NCBI GenBank assembly: GCA_003241785.1
Contig: QFPW01000011.1
Location: 66,740 to 130,739 of the forward strand
Direction of reading: 5' to 3'
Source: Rhodovulum sulfidophilum
GTDB lineage: Bacteria; Pseudomonadota; Alphaproteobacteria; Rhodobacterales; Rhodobacteraceae
Length of the DNA: 64,000 nucleotides
A model generated the notes under the pieces. That model did not search any database and was not told the origin of the DNA. It saw nothing but the letters and a program-made list of their open reading frames with translations. The translations under genes and the position numbers were made by a program. Positions 39,738 to 48,386 of this stretch are shown here, piece by piece. Positions within the stretch are counted from its first letter, which is position 1; each line of letters opens with the position of its first letter.

Positions 39738-40622
39738 TTACTCGGCCATGACCATGGCCTTCTGGGCCGCGAACGTGGTGCGAAACTCGGAGGGCGACAT
39801 TCCCTTCAGCTTGAGGAAATGCCGGTTGAAGTTCGACAGGTTGGAGAAGCCGACGTCGTAGCAGATCTCGGCCACCTTGGTCTCCGGATGGGTGAGCAGG
39901 ATCTGGCAGGCGAGGTCGACGCGGAGCTGGTTGCGGTAGCGCACCAGCGTTGTTCCGGTGTGGCGCTTGAAGGCGCGCGAGAAGGCGCTCTGGCTCTGGC
40001 CGACCATCTCGGCGAGCTCGGCCTCCTCGATCTGCTCGGTCAGGTGCTCGCGCAGATGCGCCAGCGCGCGGTTGATGCCGCCGTCGCCGAAGCGGGTCAG
40101 GTCGAGCTCGAAGCTGAGGCTCGCGAGCACCTCGGTGTCGGGCGCCTCGCAGAGCAGGTCGAGGATCTCCCAGAAGAGCGCCAGCCGGCGCAGCCCGCGC
40201 GCCTCGATCAGCCGCTCCATCAGCGGCCGGACCCGGGCGCTCGTCGCGTCGTCGAAGGCGAGGCCGCGGCGGCTCCGGTCGAGCAGCGGGCGCAGCGCCT
40301 CCATCTCGGGCATCGCGGCGCAGGCCTCCTCGATGAAGGGTTCGGGGAACTGGATCACCAGCGAGCGCAGCGGCACGATCTCGCCGGGCGCGACGTCGCT
40401 GATCCAGTTCTGCGGCAGGTTCGGGCCGGTCATGATGAGCTGGCCGGGCCGGAACGCGCCGACGAAATCGCCGATGTAGAAGGTGCCCGAGGTCGCGGTG
40501 ACGAGATGGATCTCGTATTCGGGGTGGTAGTGCCAGCGCACGGTCCGGAACGGATATCCATGCATCCACGCGGCGAAGGATTCGCCTTTGCGGACATGGA
40601 CCAGTTCCAGATCAGGCTGCAT
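39738..40622 (-). CDS. AraC-family transcriptional regulator
   Basis: The 294-residue protein has an N-terminal cupin-like sensing domain (VRWHYHPEYEIHLVTATSGTFYIGDF). A C-terminal pair of helix-turn-helix motifs follows: ELAEMVGQSQSAFSRAFKRHTG and VAEICYDVGFSNLSNFNRHFLKLKGMSP. It lies between the xylB pair and the importer operon, all on the same strand. It probably activates the pentitol operons in response to the sugar alcohol. Similar sequences upstream of xdh and of this gene may be its sites. Confidence 0.9.
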   Translation of the reverse strand: MQPDLELVHVRKGESFAAWMHGYPFRTVRWHYHPEYEIHLVTATSGTFYIGDFVGAFRPGQLIMTGPNLPQNWISDVAPGEIVPLRSLVIQFPEPFIEEACAAMPEMEALRPLLDRSRRGLAFDDATSARVRPLMERLIEARGLRRLALFWEILDLLCEAPDTEVLASLSFELDLTRFGDGGINRALAHLREHLTEQIEEAELAEMVGQSQSAFSRAFKRHTGTTLVRYRNQLRVDLACQILLTHPETKVAEICYDVGFSNLSNFNRHFLKLKGMSPSEFRTTFAAQKAMVMAE

Positions 40623-40745
40623 TCACCTTCCTCCGAGGCGCGTCCCTGTCCCGCCGCGCGGGTGGCATGTCGGGCTGCCGGACGCTGCTGGAACCTAGGC
40701 TCGGACGGGGGGCGAGCGCCACATCAGCGCGGAAGAAATGTCGAT

Positions 40746-40904
40746 ACTATTTTGCCATTCCGGTGTCGAAATCGGACCGGAGCGGGGCGAGTGACCACTC
40801 GCGCCTTTGCCGCGCCGCGGCGAAAATTGCGGCATCCGCGCCGCCAACCGGGGGTTCGCGGCGCGGATGTGAGGTTTTGTTCGTTTATTTTCGCCTATGG
40901 TCGG
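40746..40904. promoter_or_regulatory. Two similar motifs upstream of the AraC-type gene
   Basis: The 292-bp region 40623-40914 between araC and xylB holds no gene. It contains ACTATTTTGCC (40746-40756, followed by ATTCCGGTGTCG) and GTTTATTTTCGCC (40883-40895, followed by TATGGTCGG). Both resemble GTTTACTTTTGCC at 43488-43500, minus strand, upstream of xdh. They are candidate AraC-type sites, supported only by mutual similarity. Confidence 0.3.
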
Positions 40905-40914
40905 CTTCGGCGAA

Positions 40915-42354
40915 TTATGCTCGACGCGGCTGCGCGCCTCGGAAGATCTCATACTTTTCTGCGTAGCAAGCGGCGAGTTTCGCATCGGGGGTGATTTCCG
41001 CGCGCACTTTCGGCCGGCCGAAAACCCGCTCGGAAGTATCGCCGGTGACGCAGGCCGCCGCGAGTTTCGCCGCGCCGAAGGCGGCGCCGAAATCGCCGTC
41101 CTCGGGCTCCAGCAGGGTGAGTCCGGTCGTCGCGGCGAGGATCCGGAGCCAGGCCCGCGACCGCGCGCCGCCGCCGACGGCGTAGGCCGCCTCGATCGAG
41201 GTGCCCGCCCGGCGCAGCGCGTGGACGCAGTCGTTGAACGCCATCGCGACGCCCTCCATCACGCCCTGGGTCAGGTCGGCGAGGCCGGTGGCCCGGCGCA
41301 GGCCGAGGAGCGCGCCGGTCGCGTCGGGATCGTTGAGCGGCGTCCGCTCGCCCGAGAGATAGGGCAGGAAGCTCACCGGTGACGGTTTCCCGACCGTCTC
41401 CGGGACCAGGGCCGCGAGCTCGGGCGGCGTGCGGCCGGTGATCTCGGCGAGCCAGCTCATGCTGTCGGTCGCCGACAGGATCACCCCCATCTGGTGCCAG
41501 GTGCGCGGCACGGCGTGGCAGAAGGTGTGCACCGCGTCGCCGGTGTTGGGCGCGTAGCGCTCGGTCGCGGCGAAGAGCACCCCCGAGGTGCCGAGCGAGA
41601 GGAAGCCGACGCCCGGGGTCATCACCCCCATGCCGCAGGCGGTCGCGGCGTTGTCGCCGCCGCCGCCCGCCACCGGCACCCGCGGGATGCCCCAGCGCGC
41701 GGCGAGATCGGCGCGCAGATGCCCGGAGACGTCGCTCCCCTCGACCAGCGCCGGCATCTGCGCCCGCGTGAGCCCGGTCGCGCCGAGCAGGTCGTCCGAC
41801 CAGTCCCGCGCGCCGACGTCGAGCCAGAGCGTGCCGGCGGCGTCCGACATCTCGCTGACGTGCTCGCCGGTCAGCCACAGTCGGAGGTAGTCCTTCGGGA
41901 GCAGCACCTTCGCGGTGCGCGCGAAGATCGCGGGCTCGTTCTCCGCGACCCAGAGCAGCTTCGGCGCGGTGAAGCCCGCCATCACGAGGTTGCCCGCGAT
42001 CCCGTGGAAATCCGCCCGTTCGGTCAGCGTCGCGCATTGCGCGCCGGCGCGGCCGTCGTTCCAGAGGATGCAGGGGCGCAGCACCGCGTCGTCCGCGTCG
42101 AGCAGCGTGGCGCCGTGCATGTGCCCCGAAAGCCCGATCGCGGCGAGCCGCGCCATCGCCTCGGGATGCGCGCGGGAAAGCTCCGCGATCACCGCCTCCG
42201 AGGCGGTGATCCAGTCGGCGGGCGCCTGTTCGGACCAGTTCGGCTTCGGCCGGCTCACCGTCAGGGGGGCGTGCGCCACCCCGACGGTCGCGAAATCCGC
42301 GTCGACCAGCATCGCCTTGACGCCGGAGGTGCCGAGATCCAGTCCCAGGTACAT
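40915..42354 (-). CDS. xylB: Xylulokinase
   Basis: The 479-residue FGGY kinase begins MYLGLDLGTSGVKAMLVD. It contains GLSGHMHGATLLD, ILWNDGRAG, GGGGDNAATACGMGV and the ATP-site stretch AVGGGARSRAWLRILAATTG. It phosphorylates D-xylulose to D-xylulose 5-phosphate. The start at 42354 fits the family N-terminus. Another ATG at 42369 overlaps the xdh stop and would add five residues. It follows xdh in the same transcript, whose product from xylitol or D-arabinitol is D-xylulose. Confidence 0.94.
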   Translation of the reverse strand: MYLGLDLGTSGVKAMLVDADFATVGVAHAPLTVSRPKPNWSEQAPADWITASEAVIAELSRAHPEAMARLAAIGLSGHMHGATLLDADDAVLRPCILWNDGRAGAQCATLTERADFHGIAGNLVMAGFTAPKLLWVAENEPAIFARTAKVLLPKDYLRLWLTGEHVSEMSDAAGTLWLDVGARDWSDDLLGATGLTRAQMPALVEGSDVSGHLRADLAARWGIPRVPVAGGGGDNAATACGMGVMTPGVGFLSLGTSGVLFAATERYAPNTGDAVHTFCHAVPRTWHQMGVILSATDSMSWLAEITGRTPPELAALVPETVGKPSPVSFLPYLSGERTPLNDPDATGALLGLRRATGLADLTQGVMEGVAMAFNDCVHALRRAGTSIEAAYAVGGGARSRAWLRILAATTGLTLLEPEDGDFGAAFGAAKLAAACVTGDTSERVFGRPKVRAEITPDAKLAACYAEKYEIFRGAQPRRA

Positions 42355-42368
42355 GTGATCGCGCCCCA

Positions 42369-43406
42369 TCACCGCGGCATCAGGATCTGCAGCTTCACGT
42401 CGGTGTCGCGGCCCTCGACCGCGCGGTCGAAGGCCGCGATGCTGTCCTCGAACGGGATCGTGCCCGAGATCAGCGGATCGAGGTCGACCTTGCCCGAGGC
42501 GATCAGCGCGATCGCGCGGTCGTAGACGTTGGCGTAGCGGAACACCGTCTCGACGCGGAGCTCCTTGGCCTGCAGGCCGACGATGTCGACCGGCACCGGA
42601 TCGACCGGCATGCCGACGAGCACGATCGCCCCGCCCGGACGCGCCAGCGCCGGCATGCCGAGGATCGCCGGCGCGGCGCCGGAGCATTCGAAGACGATGT
42701 CGCAGCCCCAGCCGTCGGTCGCCTCCGCGATCGCCTCGGCGAGCGGGCGTTCGCGGATGTTGACCGTCTCGATCCCGTCATAGGCGCCGATGATGTCGAG
42801 CTTCGGCTGGGCGAGATCGGCGACGATCACCTTGGCGCAGCCGCCGGCGAGCGCGGCGAGCGCCACCATCATGCCGATCGGCCCCGCGCCGGTGACGACC
42901 GCGACGTCGCCCGGCTGGATCCGCGCGCGGAGCGCCGCCTGCATGCCGATCGCGAAGGGCTCGACCATCGCGCCCTCGGCGAAGGAGACGTTCTCGGGCA
43001 GGCGGTAGGTGAAGGCCGCCGGGTGGATCACCTCGGGCGTCAGGCAGCCGTGCACCGGCGGGGTCGCCCAGAAGGTCACCGCCGGATCGACGTTGTAGAT
43101 GCCGAGCTTGGCGGCGCGCGAGGTCGGGTCCGGGATGCCGGGCTCCATGCAGACCCGGTCGCCGGCCTTCAGATGCGTGACCTCGGCCCCGGTCTCGATC
43201 ACCGTGCCCGAGGCCTCGTGGCCGAGCACCATCGGCGCGGTGACGACGAAGGGCCCGATCTTGCCATGGGTGTAGTAATGCACGTCCGAGCCGCAGATTC
43301 CGACCGTATGGGTCCGGATCCGGACGTCCTTCGGCCCGAGCGTGCCGGGGATGTCGAAATCGCGCAGCGACAGCCTGCGCTTCTCCTCCAGAACCAGCGC
43401 CTTCAT
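42369..43406 (-). CDS. Xylitol/polyol dehydrogenase (zinc-dependent MDR)
   Basis: The 345-residue zinc alcohol dehydrogenase shows the catalytic-zinc motif [36 protein letters not shown] and the cofactor motif [16 protein letters not shown]. This is the sorbitol/xylitol dehydrogenase branch, oxidising xylitol to D-xylulose with NAD. The structural-zinc cysteine cluster looks absent, as in many sorbitol dehydrogenases. GGAGGAGG lies before the ATG at 43406. It is the first gene of the xdh-xylB pair. D-arabinitol or sorbitol are possible substrates. Confidence 0.88.
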   Translation of the reverse strand: MKALVLEEKRRLSLRDFDIPGTLGPKDVRIRTHTVGICGSDVHYYTHGKIGPFVVTAPMVLGHEASGTVIETGAEVTHLKAGDRVCMEPGIPDPTSRAAKLGIYNVDPAVTFWATPPVHGCLTPEVIHPAAFTYRLPENVSFAEGAMVEPFAIGMQAALRARIQPGDVAVVTGAGPIGMMVALAALAGGCAKVIVADLAQPKLDIIGAYDGIETVNIRERPLAEAIAEATDGWGCDIVFECSGAAPAILGMPALARPGGAIVLVGMPVDPVPVDIVGLQAKELRVETVFRYANVYDRAIALIASGKVDLDPLISGTIPFEDSIAAFDRAVEGRDTDVKLQILMPR

Positions 43407-43845
43407 CGCAGCCTCCTCCAGTGATGGGATCGTTTCTCGCGGGCCACCGCGCGGGGGCCTCGGAGGCCGGTGATGGCGACCGATCGCGGCAAAAGTAAAC
43501 AGGATTCCGCCGCGCGCGCGGCTCCCCGCCGCCGCTGGGAAAATTCGTATCGAGCGTTTCGCGGATTCCCACGCGCCGGGCCGTCCGGGTGCGACGGGCG
43601 TGGGGCGAGGTCGCCCACGCGATTCGGCGAAAGGAGCGCGGCTCCGTCTCCGGCCCGATCGCCGGCGTCGCTCGCCCGGGATCGCGGTCCGGGCGCGGGA
43701 CCCGGACCGCGGCGCGGGAAAGGCGCACGCCACGGCGCCGCGGGTCTCAATCGGGAACGAAACGGTAAACTGAGCTGTGAAACCAGCTCACGAAAGGCCC
43801 CGTCGCGCGATGGCGAAATGGCCGCAAGATGTTGAAAAGGTTAGG
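43407..43845. other. Gene-free control region upstream of xdh
   Basis: No convincing coding frame is present. A relatively AT-rich patch near 43488-43500 reads GTTTACTTTTGCC on the minus strand, which resembles two motifs near araC. The rest is GC-rich with no clear sigma-70 boxes. Transcription of xdh presumably begins here. Confidence 0.4.
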
Positions 43846-43931
43846 TGGTGGAGGGGGCTGGATTCGAACCAGCGTAGGGTTGCCCCGACGGATTTACAGT
43901 CCGTTGCATTTGACCGCTCTGCCACCCCTCC
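43846..43931 (-). tRNA. tRNA-Tyr (anticodon GTA)
   Basis: The 86-base class II tRNA has acceptor GGAGGGG with CCCCTCC, anticodon loop CTGTAAA, a long variable arm, the T-arm CTGG-TTCGAAT-CCAG and an encoded CCA. On the minus strand TTGACG (43992-43997) and TATTTC (43969-43974) with 17-bp spacing form its promoter. Confidence 0.96.
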
Positions 43932-43968
43932 GGAGGTTGCCCGGACTTCCGTCCGGCGCGGTGGGGGC

Positions 43969-43997
43969 GAAATAGGACAGGGCGGCGGGGGCGTCAA
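43969..43997 (-). promoter_or_regulatory. Promoter of tRNA-Tyr
   Basis: On the minus strand -35 TTGACG and -10 TATTTC are spaced by 17 bp, ending 38 bp upstream of the mature tRNA 5' end. Confidence 0.6.
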
Positions 43998-44059
43998 CGG
44001 GAAATCGCCGGGAGCGCGCGATCATTCGCCAACCGGCCGGCGCGGGACGCCGAAAAACG

Positions 44060-44081
44060 AAAAGGCCGCCTCGCGGCGGCC
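44060..44081 (-). terminator. Terminator of the downstream tRNA-Gly unit
   Basis: GGCCGCC pairs with GGCGGCC around a 4-base loop, followed on the minus strand by TTTTCGTTTTT. The same hairpin follows the other tRNA-Gly gene. Confidence 0.8.
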
Positions 44082-44104
44082 TCTTGGTACCCGTCCGGGT
44101 CCGT

Positions 44105-44179
44105 TGGAGCGGGCGAAGGGATTCGAACCCTCGACCCTAACCTTGGCAAGGTTATGCTCTACCCCTGAGCTACACCCGC
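44105..44179 (-). tRNA. tRNA-Gly (anticodon GCC), copy 1
   Basis: The 75-base gene has acceptor GCGGGTG with its complement, anticodon loop TTGCCAA, T-arm GAGGG-TTCGAAT-CCCTT and encoded CCA. It is identical to the copy at 44324-44398. Its own promoter (TTGTGC, 16 bp, TATATA at 44193-44220) lies upstream. Confidence 0.96.
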
Positions 44180-44192
44180 GTCCTGGAGGCGG

Positions 44193-44220
44193 TATATACA
44201 GGCCCCGCCGGCGAGCACAA
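44193..44220 (-). promoter_or_regulatory. Promoter of tRNA-Gly copy 1
   Basis: On the minus strand -35 TTGTGC (44215-44220) and -10 TATATA (44193-44198) are spaced by 16 bp. The sequence around it resembles that upstream of copy 2. Confidence 0.6.
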
Positions 44221-44277
44221 GGGCGGATCCGCGTCCCGGGACCGGCCCGCGCCGGGTCCCGCGATCCCCGGAAAACG

Positions 44278-44299
44278 AAAAGGCCGCCTCGCGGCGGCC
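44278..44299 (-). terminator. Terminator of the upstream tRNA-Gly unit
   Basis: The same GGCCGCC/GGCGGCC hairpin as at 44060-44081, followed on the minus strand by TTTTCGTTTTC. Confidence 0.8.
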
Positions 44300-44323
44300 C
44301 ATCGTAACCCTCTCGGGTTTTAC

Positions 44324-44398
44324 TGGAGCGGGCGAAGGGATTCGAACCCTCGACCCTAACCTTGGCAAGGTTATGCTCTACCCCTGAGCTACACCCGC
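44324..44398 (-). tRNA. tRNA-Gly (anticodon GCC), copy 2
   Basis: It is identical in sequence to the copy at 44105-44179, 219 bp away, with encoded CCA. Promoter, gene and terminator are all repeated, so the pair arose by duplication of a whole transcription unit. Confidence 0.96.
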
Positions 44399-44412
44399 GT
44401 CCTGTGGAGGGG

Positions 44413-44442
44413 GATATACACAGCCGCGGGGGACGAGCACAA
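44413..44442 (-). promoter_or_regulatory. Promoter of tRNA-Gly copy 2
   Basis: On the minus strand -35 TTGTGC (44437-44442) and -10 TATATC (44413-44418) are spaced by 18 bp. Confidence 0.55.
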
Positions 44443-44530
44443 GGGGCCGGACGGATTTTTTTCACCTGGCGCCGAGATTTCCCGTCCCCGTGGGAAATCC
44501 ATCGGGCTCAACCGGTTACGAGCCGATCTC

Positions 44531-45220
44531 TCAGCGCACCTCGACCTCGAGCGGCGGCAGCGTGGCGATTTCCGCGCGCAGGCGGTCGCCGCGGCGGACC
44601 GGTCCGACGCCGGCCGGCGTGCCGGTGAAGACGAGATCGCCGGGAGCCAGGGTGAAGAGCTCGGAGAGCTTGGCGATCGTCTCCGGGACCGACCAGACGA
44701 GATCGGCCAGATCGCCCTTCTGCCGGATCTCGCCATTGACCGCGAGCGTGACCGGCCCGGCGGCGAGCGGCGCGGACAGCGCGGCGCGCGGCGTGATCGG
44801 GCCGCAGGGGGCGGAGGCCTCGAAGGCCTTGGCGAGCTCCCAGGGACGGCCCGCCTTCTTCGCCGCCGCCTGCAGGTCGCGCCGGGTCATGTCGAGGCCG
44901 ACCGCGTAGCCGAAGACCGCCGCCTCGGCCTCCGCCTCGGAAAGATCCGCGCCGCCGGCGCCGAGCGCCACGACCAACTCGACCTCGTGATGCACGTCCG
45001 CGCTCAGCGGCGGATAGGGAAAGACGTCGCCGAGCACCAGGTTGTCGGGGTTCTTCTGGAAGAAGAACGGCGGCTCGCGGTCCGGATCATGCCCCATCTC
45101 GCGGGCGTGCTCGGCGTAGTTGCGGCCGACGCAATAGATCCGGCGCACCGGGAAGAGCTGGCCGGTGCCGAGGACGGGCAGGGCGGGCGGGGCCGGAGGG
45201 GCGAAGACATAGTCGGTCAT
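44531..45220 (-). CDS. Fumarylacetoacetate hydrolase family protein
   Basis: The 229-residue protein has RIYCVGRNYAEHAREMG, PFFFQKNPDNLVL, a metal-binding HHEVELVVALG and the late FTLAPGDLVFTGTPAGVGPV, all typical of the FAH C-terminal fold. Members hydrolyse acylpyruvates such as fumarylpyruvate or oxaloacetate-type compounds with a divalent metal. The compact size matches acylpyruvase/fumarylpyruvate hydrolase proteins. There are no aromatic-degradation genes nearby, so the substrate is open. Confidence 0.85.
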   Translation of the reverse strand: MTDYVFAPPAPPALPVLGTGQLFPVRRIYCVGRNYAEHAREMGHDPDREPPFFFQKNPDNLVLGDVFPYPPLSADVHHEVELVVALGAGGADLSEAEAEAAVFGYAVGLDMTRRDLQAAAKKAGRPWELAKAFEASAPCGPITPRAALSAPLAAGPVTLAVNGEIRQKGDLADLVWSVPETIAKLSELFTLAPGDLVFTGTPAGVGPVRRGDRLRAEIATLPPLEVEVR

Positions 45221-45408
45221 GCGGGCGGAGCCTTGGTCGGGGATCGGAGTTTGCCATTGGCGCGCGCCGGTCCCGGCGCGTCAAGCGGCGCGGGCGCGGC
45301 CGGGCCTCGGGAGTGGGAATTCGCCGCGGCGTTAGGACAGGATTAACCCGCCCGGGCCGAGCCTCGGGCGAGGCGCCCGCCGGATCCGGGCGCGGGGAGA
45401 GGCGGATT

Positions 45409-46830
45409 ATGCGGATCGTTCCCATCATTCTCTGCGGCGGCTCGGGCACCCGGCTCTGGCCGCTGTCGCGCCGGGATTTCGCGAAACAGCACGCGCCGGT
45501 GCTCGGCGGCGCCTCGCCGTTCCAGCGCACGCTCGCGCGGGTCGCCGAGGCGGGCGGGGCCGACTGGACCCCGCCGCTCGTCATCACAGGGGCACCCTCG
45601 CGCTTCATGGCGGCCGAGCAGGCGCGCGCGGCCGGGATCACGGCGGAGCTGGTGCTCGAGCCCGAGGGCCGCGACACGCTGGCGGCGATCACGCTCGGCA
45701 CGCTCATCGCGGCGCGGCACGGGCCCGAGGCGGTGGCGCTGATCCTGCCCTCGGACCACCTGATCCCGGACACCGCCGCCTTCGCCGCTGCGGTGGCGGC
45801 GGCGGGCCGGGCGGCGGCGGCCGGCGCGCTCGTGACCTTCGGTGTCGCCCCGACCGGGCCCGCGACCGGCTACGGCTATATCCGGCCGGCGTCCCCGGCG
45901 GCGGGCGCGCCGGTCGCGATCGCGGAATTCGTCGAGAAGCCCGACGCGGATCGCGCGGAGGCGCTGATCGGACAGGGCTGCCTCTGGAACAGCGGCATGT
46001 TCGCGCTCCACGCCGAGACCACGCTCGGCGAGATCCGCGCGCTCGCGCCCGACTGCTACGCCGCCGTGGCGCGTGGGCTGACCGCCGCGGAAGAGGCCGA
46101 GGACGCGCTGGTGATCGGGCGCGACTTCGCATCCGCGCCGAAGATCAGCTTCGACTACGCGGTGATGGAGAAGACCCGCCGCGCCCTGGTGCTGCCGGTC
46201 GGCTTCGGCTGGTCCGACATCGGCGACTGGCGCGAGGTCTGGAACCTGGTGCCGCGCGACGCCGACGGGGTCGGCCGCGAGGGGCCGGTGGCGACGCGCG
46301 ACGTGAAGGACAGCTACATCCGGGCCGATGGCAAAAGGCTCGTCTGCGCGCTCGGGCTCGAGCGGGTGCTGATCGTCGACACGCCCGACGCGCTCCTCGT
46401 CGCCGATCTCGACCGGGCGCAGGAGGTGAAGCAGCTGGTCGCCGGGCTCCAGGCCGAGGGGCGGCCCGAGAGCACGACGCCCGCCCGGGTGCACCGGCCC
46501 TGGGGCTGGTACCAGACGATGGACCTCGGCGACCGGTTCCGGGTGAAGCGGATCCAGGTCGCGCCCGGCAAGCAGCTCTCGCTGCAGCGCCACCATCACC
46601 GCGCTGAGCACTGGATCGTGGTGCGCGGCACCGCCGAGGTGACGCGCGACGGCGAGACGACGATGGTGCGCGAGAACGAGTCGATCTACCTGCCGATGGG
46701 CTGCCTGCACCGGCTGCGGAACCCCGGCAAGATCGGGGTCGAGATCGTCGAGGTCCAGACCGGCGCCTATCTCGAGGAGGACGACATCGTCCGCGTCGAG
46801 GACGATTTCGGGCGGGCGAAGGCGGGGTGA
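45409..46830 (+). CDS. manC: Mannose-1-phosphate guanylyltransferase / mannose-6-phosphate isomerase
   Basis: The 473-residue bifunctional enzyme begins PIILCGGSGTRLWPLSRRDFAKQ, the GDP-mannose pyrophosphorylase motif. FVEKPDADRAEAL and GLWNSGMF-like CLWNSGMFALHAET follow. The C-terminal cupin (about residue 360 on) has VHRPWGWYQTMD and QLSLQRHHHRAEHWIVV, the isomerase part. It makes GDP-mannose for surface polysaccharides. The start ATG at 45409 has GGAGAGG upstream. No other polysaccharide gene is adjacent. Confidence 0.93.
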   Translation: MRIVPIILCGGSGTRLWPLSRRDFAKQHAPVLGGASPFQRTLARVAEAGGADWTPPLVITGAPSRFMAAEQARAAGITAELVLEPEGRDTLAAITLGTLIAARHGPEAVALILPSDHLIPDTAAFAAAVAAAGRAAAAGALVTFGVAPTGPATGYGYIRPASPAAGAPVAIAEFVEKPDADRAEALIGQGCLWNSGMFALHAETTLGEIRALAPDCYAAVARGLTAAEEAEDALVIGRDFASAPKISFDYAVMEKTRRALVLPVGFGWSDIGDWREVWNLVPRDADGVGREGPVATRDVKDSYIRADGKRLVCALGLERVLIVDTPDALLVADLDRAQEVKQLVAGLQAEGRPESTTPARVHRPWGWYQTMDLGDRFRVKRIQVAPGKQLSLQRHHHRAEHWIVVRGTAEVTRDGETTMVRENESIYLPMGCLHRLRNPGKIGVEIVEVQTGAYLEEDDIVRVEDDFGRAKAG

Positions 46831-46898
46831 GGCGCGCTCGGGGAAGCGCGCGGCACGGCGGACCGAGGTCCGCCCTACGATGCGGCTCCGCATCCCCG

Positions 46899-46986
46899 CC
46901 GCCCCGGGCTTGACCCGGGGCCTCGACCCCCGGTGAACCACCGCCGGGGCGGGGCCTCGAGGCCCCGGGTCAAGCCCGGGGCAGCG
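46899..46986. repeat. Interspersed palindromic repeat, copy 4
   Basis: GCCCCGGGCTTGACCCGGGG and CCCCGGGTCAAGCCCGGGGC are perfect reverse complements of one another around a variable centre with CCTCGA arms. It lies between the convergent manC and hpt genes. Confidence 0.85.
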
Positions 46987-47104
46987 GAGCTCGAGTGTTA
47001 ACCCTTCACACCCCGCGCCCTTGTTCGCCCCGCCGGGCGCTCCCCCGGCGGCTCGCTTCTCCCCATGTTCATACGGCCTGGAAATCTATCGGGCAGTCCG
47101 CGCA

Positions 47105-47210
47105 GGAGCCGCCAGGCTCCGGAGCGAGGGGCCCCGCCAACAGGCGGGGAGAAACCCTTCCCTCGCGGCCAAAGGGCCGCTCCGCCGGATCCGGGCATCT
47201 GCCCGGATCC
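47105..47210. other. Row of four hairpins downstream of hpt
   Basis: Four perfect stems with 4-base loops follow one another: GGAGCC/GGCTCC (47105-47120), CCCCGCC/GGCGGGG (47132-47149), GCGGCC/GGCCGC (47165-47180) and GGATCCGGGC/GCCCGGATCC (47187-47210). They start 16 bp beyond the hpt stop. With repeat copy 4 they fill the 396-bp gap between manC and hpt, which has no gene. They may stabilise or end the hpt transcript. Confidence 0.5.
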
Positions 47211-47226
47211 CCTCGCCGACCGCGGC

Positions 47227-47772
47227 CTACGAATCCTCCGGGAACCGCACCGCGCCGATGTAGGGCAGGTTGCGGTTGCGCTGCGCGTAATCGATTCCGT
47301 AGCCGACCACGAACCGGTCGGGGATCTCGAAGCCGATCCAGCGCGCGTCGACCGCCGCCTCGCGCCGCGACGGCTTGTCGAGCAGCGCGCAGACCTCGAG
47401 CCGCGCCGGGCGGCGGGTCCGCAGGATCGCCAGCACATGGCTGAGCGTGAAGCCGGTGTCGATGATGTCCTCGACCACCAGCACGTCGCGGCCCTCGATC
47501 TCGCCGCGCAGGTCCTTCAGGATCCGGACCTCGCGGCTCGACTCCGTGCGGTTGCCGTAGGAGGAGGCCTCGAGGAAATCGACCTCGATCGGCAGATCGA
47601 TCTCGCGCACCAGATCGGCGATGAAGATGAAGGAGCCGCGCAAGAGGCCGACGACGACGAGCTTGTCGGTGCCTCGGTAGAATTCGGTGATCTCGCGGGC
47701 CAGGGCCTCGGTCCGGGCGGCGATCGCCTTGGCGGAGATGAGCGTGTCGATCGCGTAGGGCCGCGCCGTCAT
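47227..47772 (-). CDS. hpt: Hypoxanthine phosphoribosyltransferase
   Basis: The 181-residue enzyme has the PRPP-binding motif [40 protein letters not shown] (the flexible loop) and [19 protein letters not shown] near the C-terminus. It salvages hypoxanthine or guanine into nucleotides in the cytoplasm. It is divergent from coq10. Confidence 0.95.
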   Translation of the reverse strand: MTARPYAIDTLISAKAIAARTEALAREITEFYRGTDKLVVVGLLRGSFIFIADLVREIDLPIEVDFLEASSYGNRTESSREVRILKDLRGEIEGRDVLVVEDIIDTGFTLSHVLAILRTRRPARLEVCALLDKPSRREAAVDARWIGFEIPDRFVVGYGIDYAQRNRNLPYIGAVRFPEDS

Positions 47773-47918
47773 TGGGTCTGCTTCCTGCCTCTTTCGCGGC
47801 CGCTTGGGGCCGTTCGCGACGTCCCCGGGCCTTGTGCCGGCGGCATCCTAGGGTCAAATACCGGGACCGACAACGCGAAACCCCGGGCAAGCTCCGGGCC
47901 CAGACCCGAAGGCCGCCT

Positions 47919-48386
47919 ATGCCCACACACGCGGAAAAGCGCGTCATGCCGTACAGCGCCGACCAGATGTACGCGCTGATCGCCGACGTCGCGCGCTATC
48001 CCGAATTCCTGCCCTGGTGCTCGGCCGCGCGGATCCGCGCGGTCCGGCCGCTGTCCGACGGGTCGGGCGAGGTGATGGACGCGGATCTGGTGATCTCGTT
48101 CAAGGTCTATCGCGAGAAATTCGGCAGCCGGGTGACGCTCCGGCCGGAGGCGCGGACGATCGAGGTCGAATATCTCGACGGGCCGTTCAAGTACCTGCGC
48201 AACACCTGGAAATTCGTCCCGATGGGCGAGAAGCGCTGCGAGGTCGATTTCTACGTCGATTTCGAGTTCCGCTCGGCGATCCTGTCGAAGCTGATCGGCT
48301 TCGTCTTCAACGAGGCGATGCAGCGGATCGTGCGCGCCTTCGAGGCGCGGGCGGCGGTGCTCTACGGCGCGCCCTCGACCGCCTGA
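47919..48386 (+). CDS. Ubiquinone-binding START-domain protein (Coq10/RatA family)
   Basis: The 155-residue protein shows PYSADQMYALIADVARYPEFLPWCSAARI, FKVYREKFGSRVTL, EYLDGPFKYLRNTWKF and FEFRSAILSKLIGFVFNEAMQRIVRAFEARA. These are family-defining stretches of Coq10-type START proteins. It probably binds ubiquinone and supports respiration. The name RatA toxin used for an E. coli relative is unlikely to describe the role here. The last 25 bp overlap the end of the convergent cinA gene. Confidence 0.9.
   Translation: MPTHAEKRVMPYSADQMYALIADVARYPEFLPWCSAARIRAVRPLSDGSGEVMDADLVISFKVYREKFGSRVTLRPEARTIEVEYLDGPFKYLRNTWKFVPMGEKRCEVDFYVDFEFRSAILSKLIGFVFNEAMQRIVRAFEARAAVLYGAPSTA

Noticed and set aside
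47105..47210. The hairpin row after hpt as a riboswitch or tRNA
   Set aside because: It lies downstream of hpt and not upstream of any gene, and does not fold as a cloverleaf or match a riboswitch core that I recognise.
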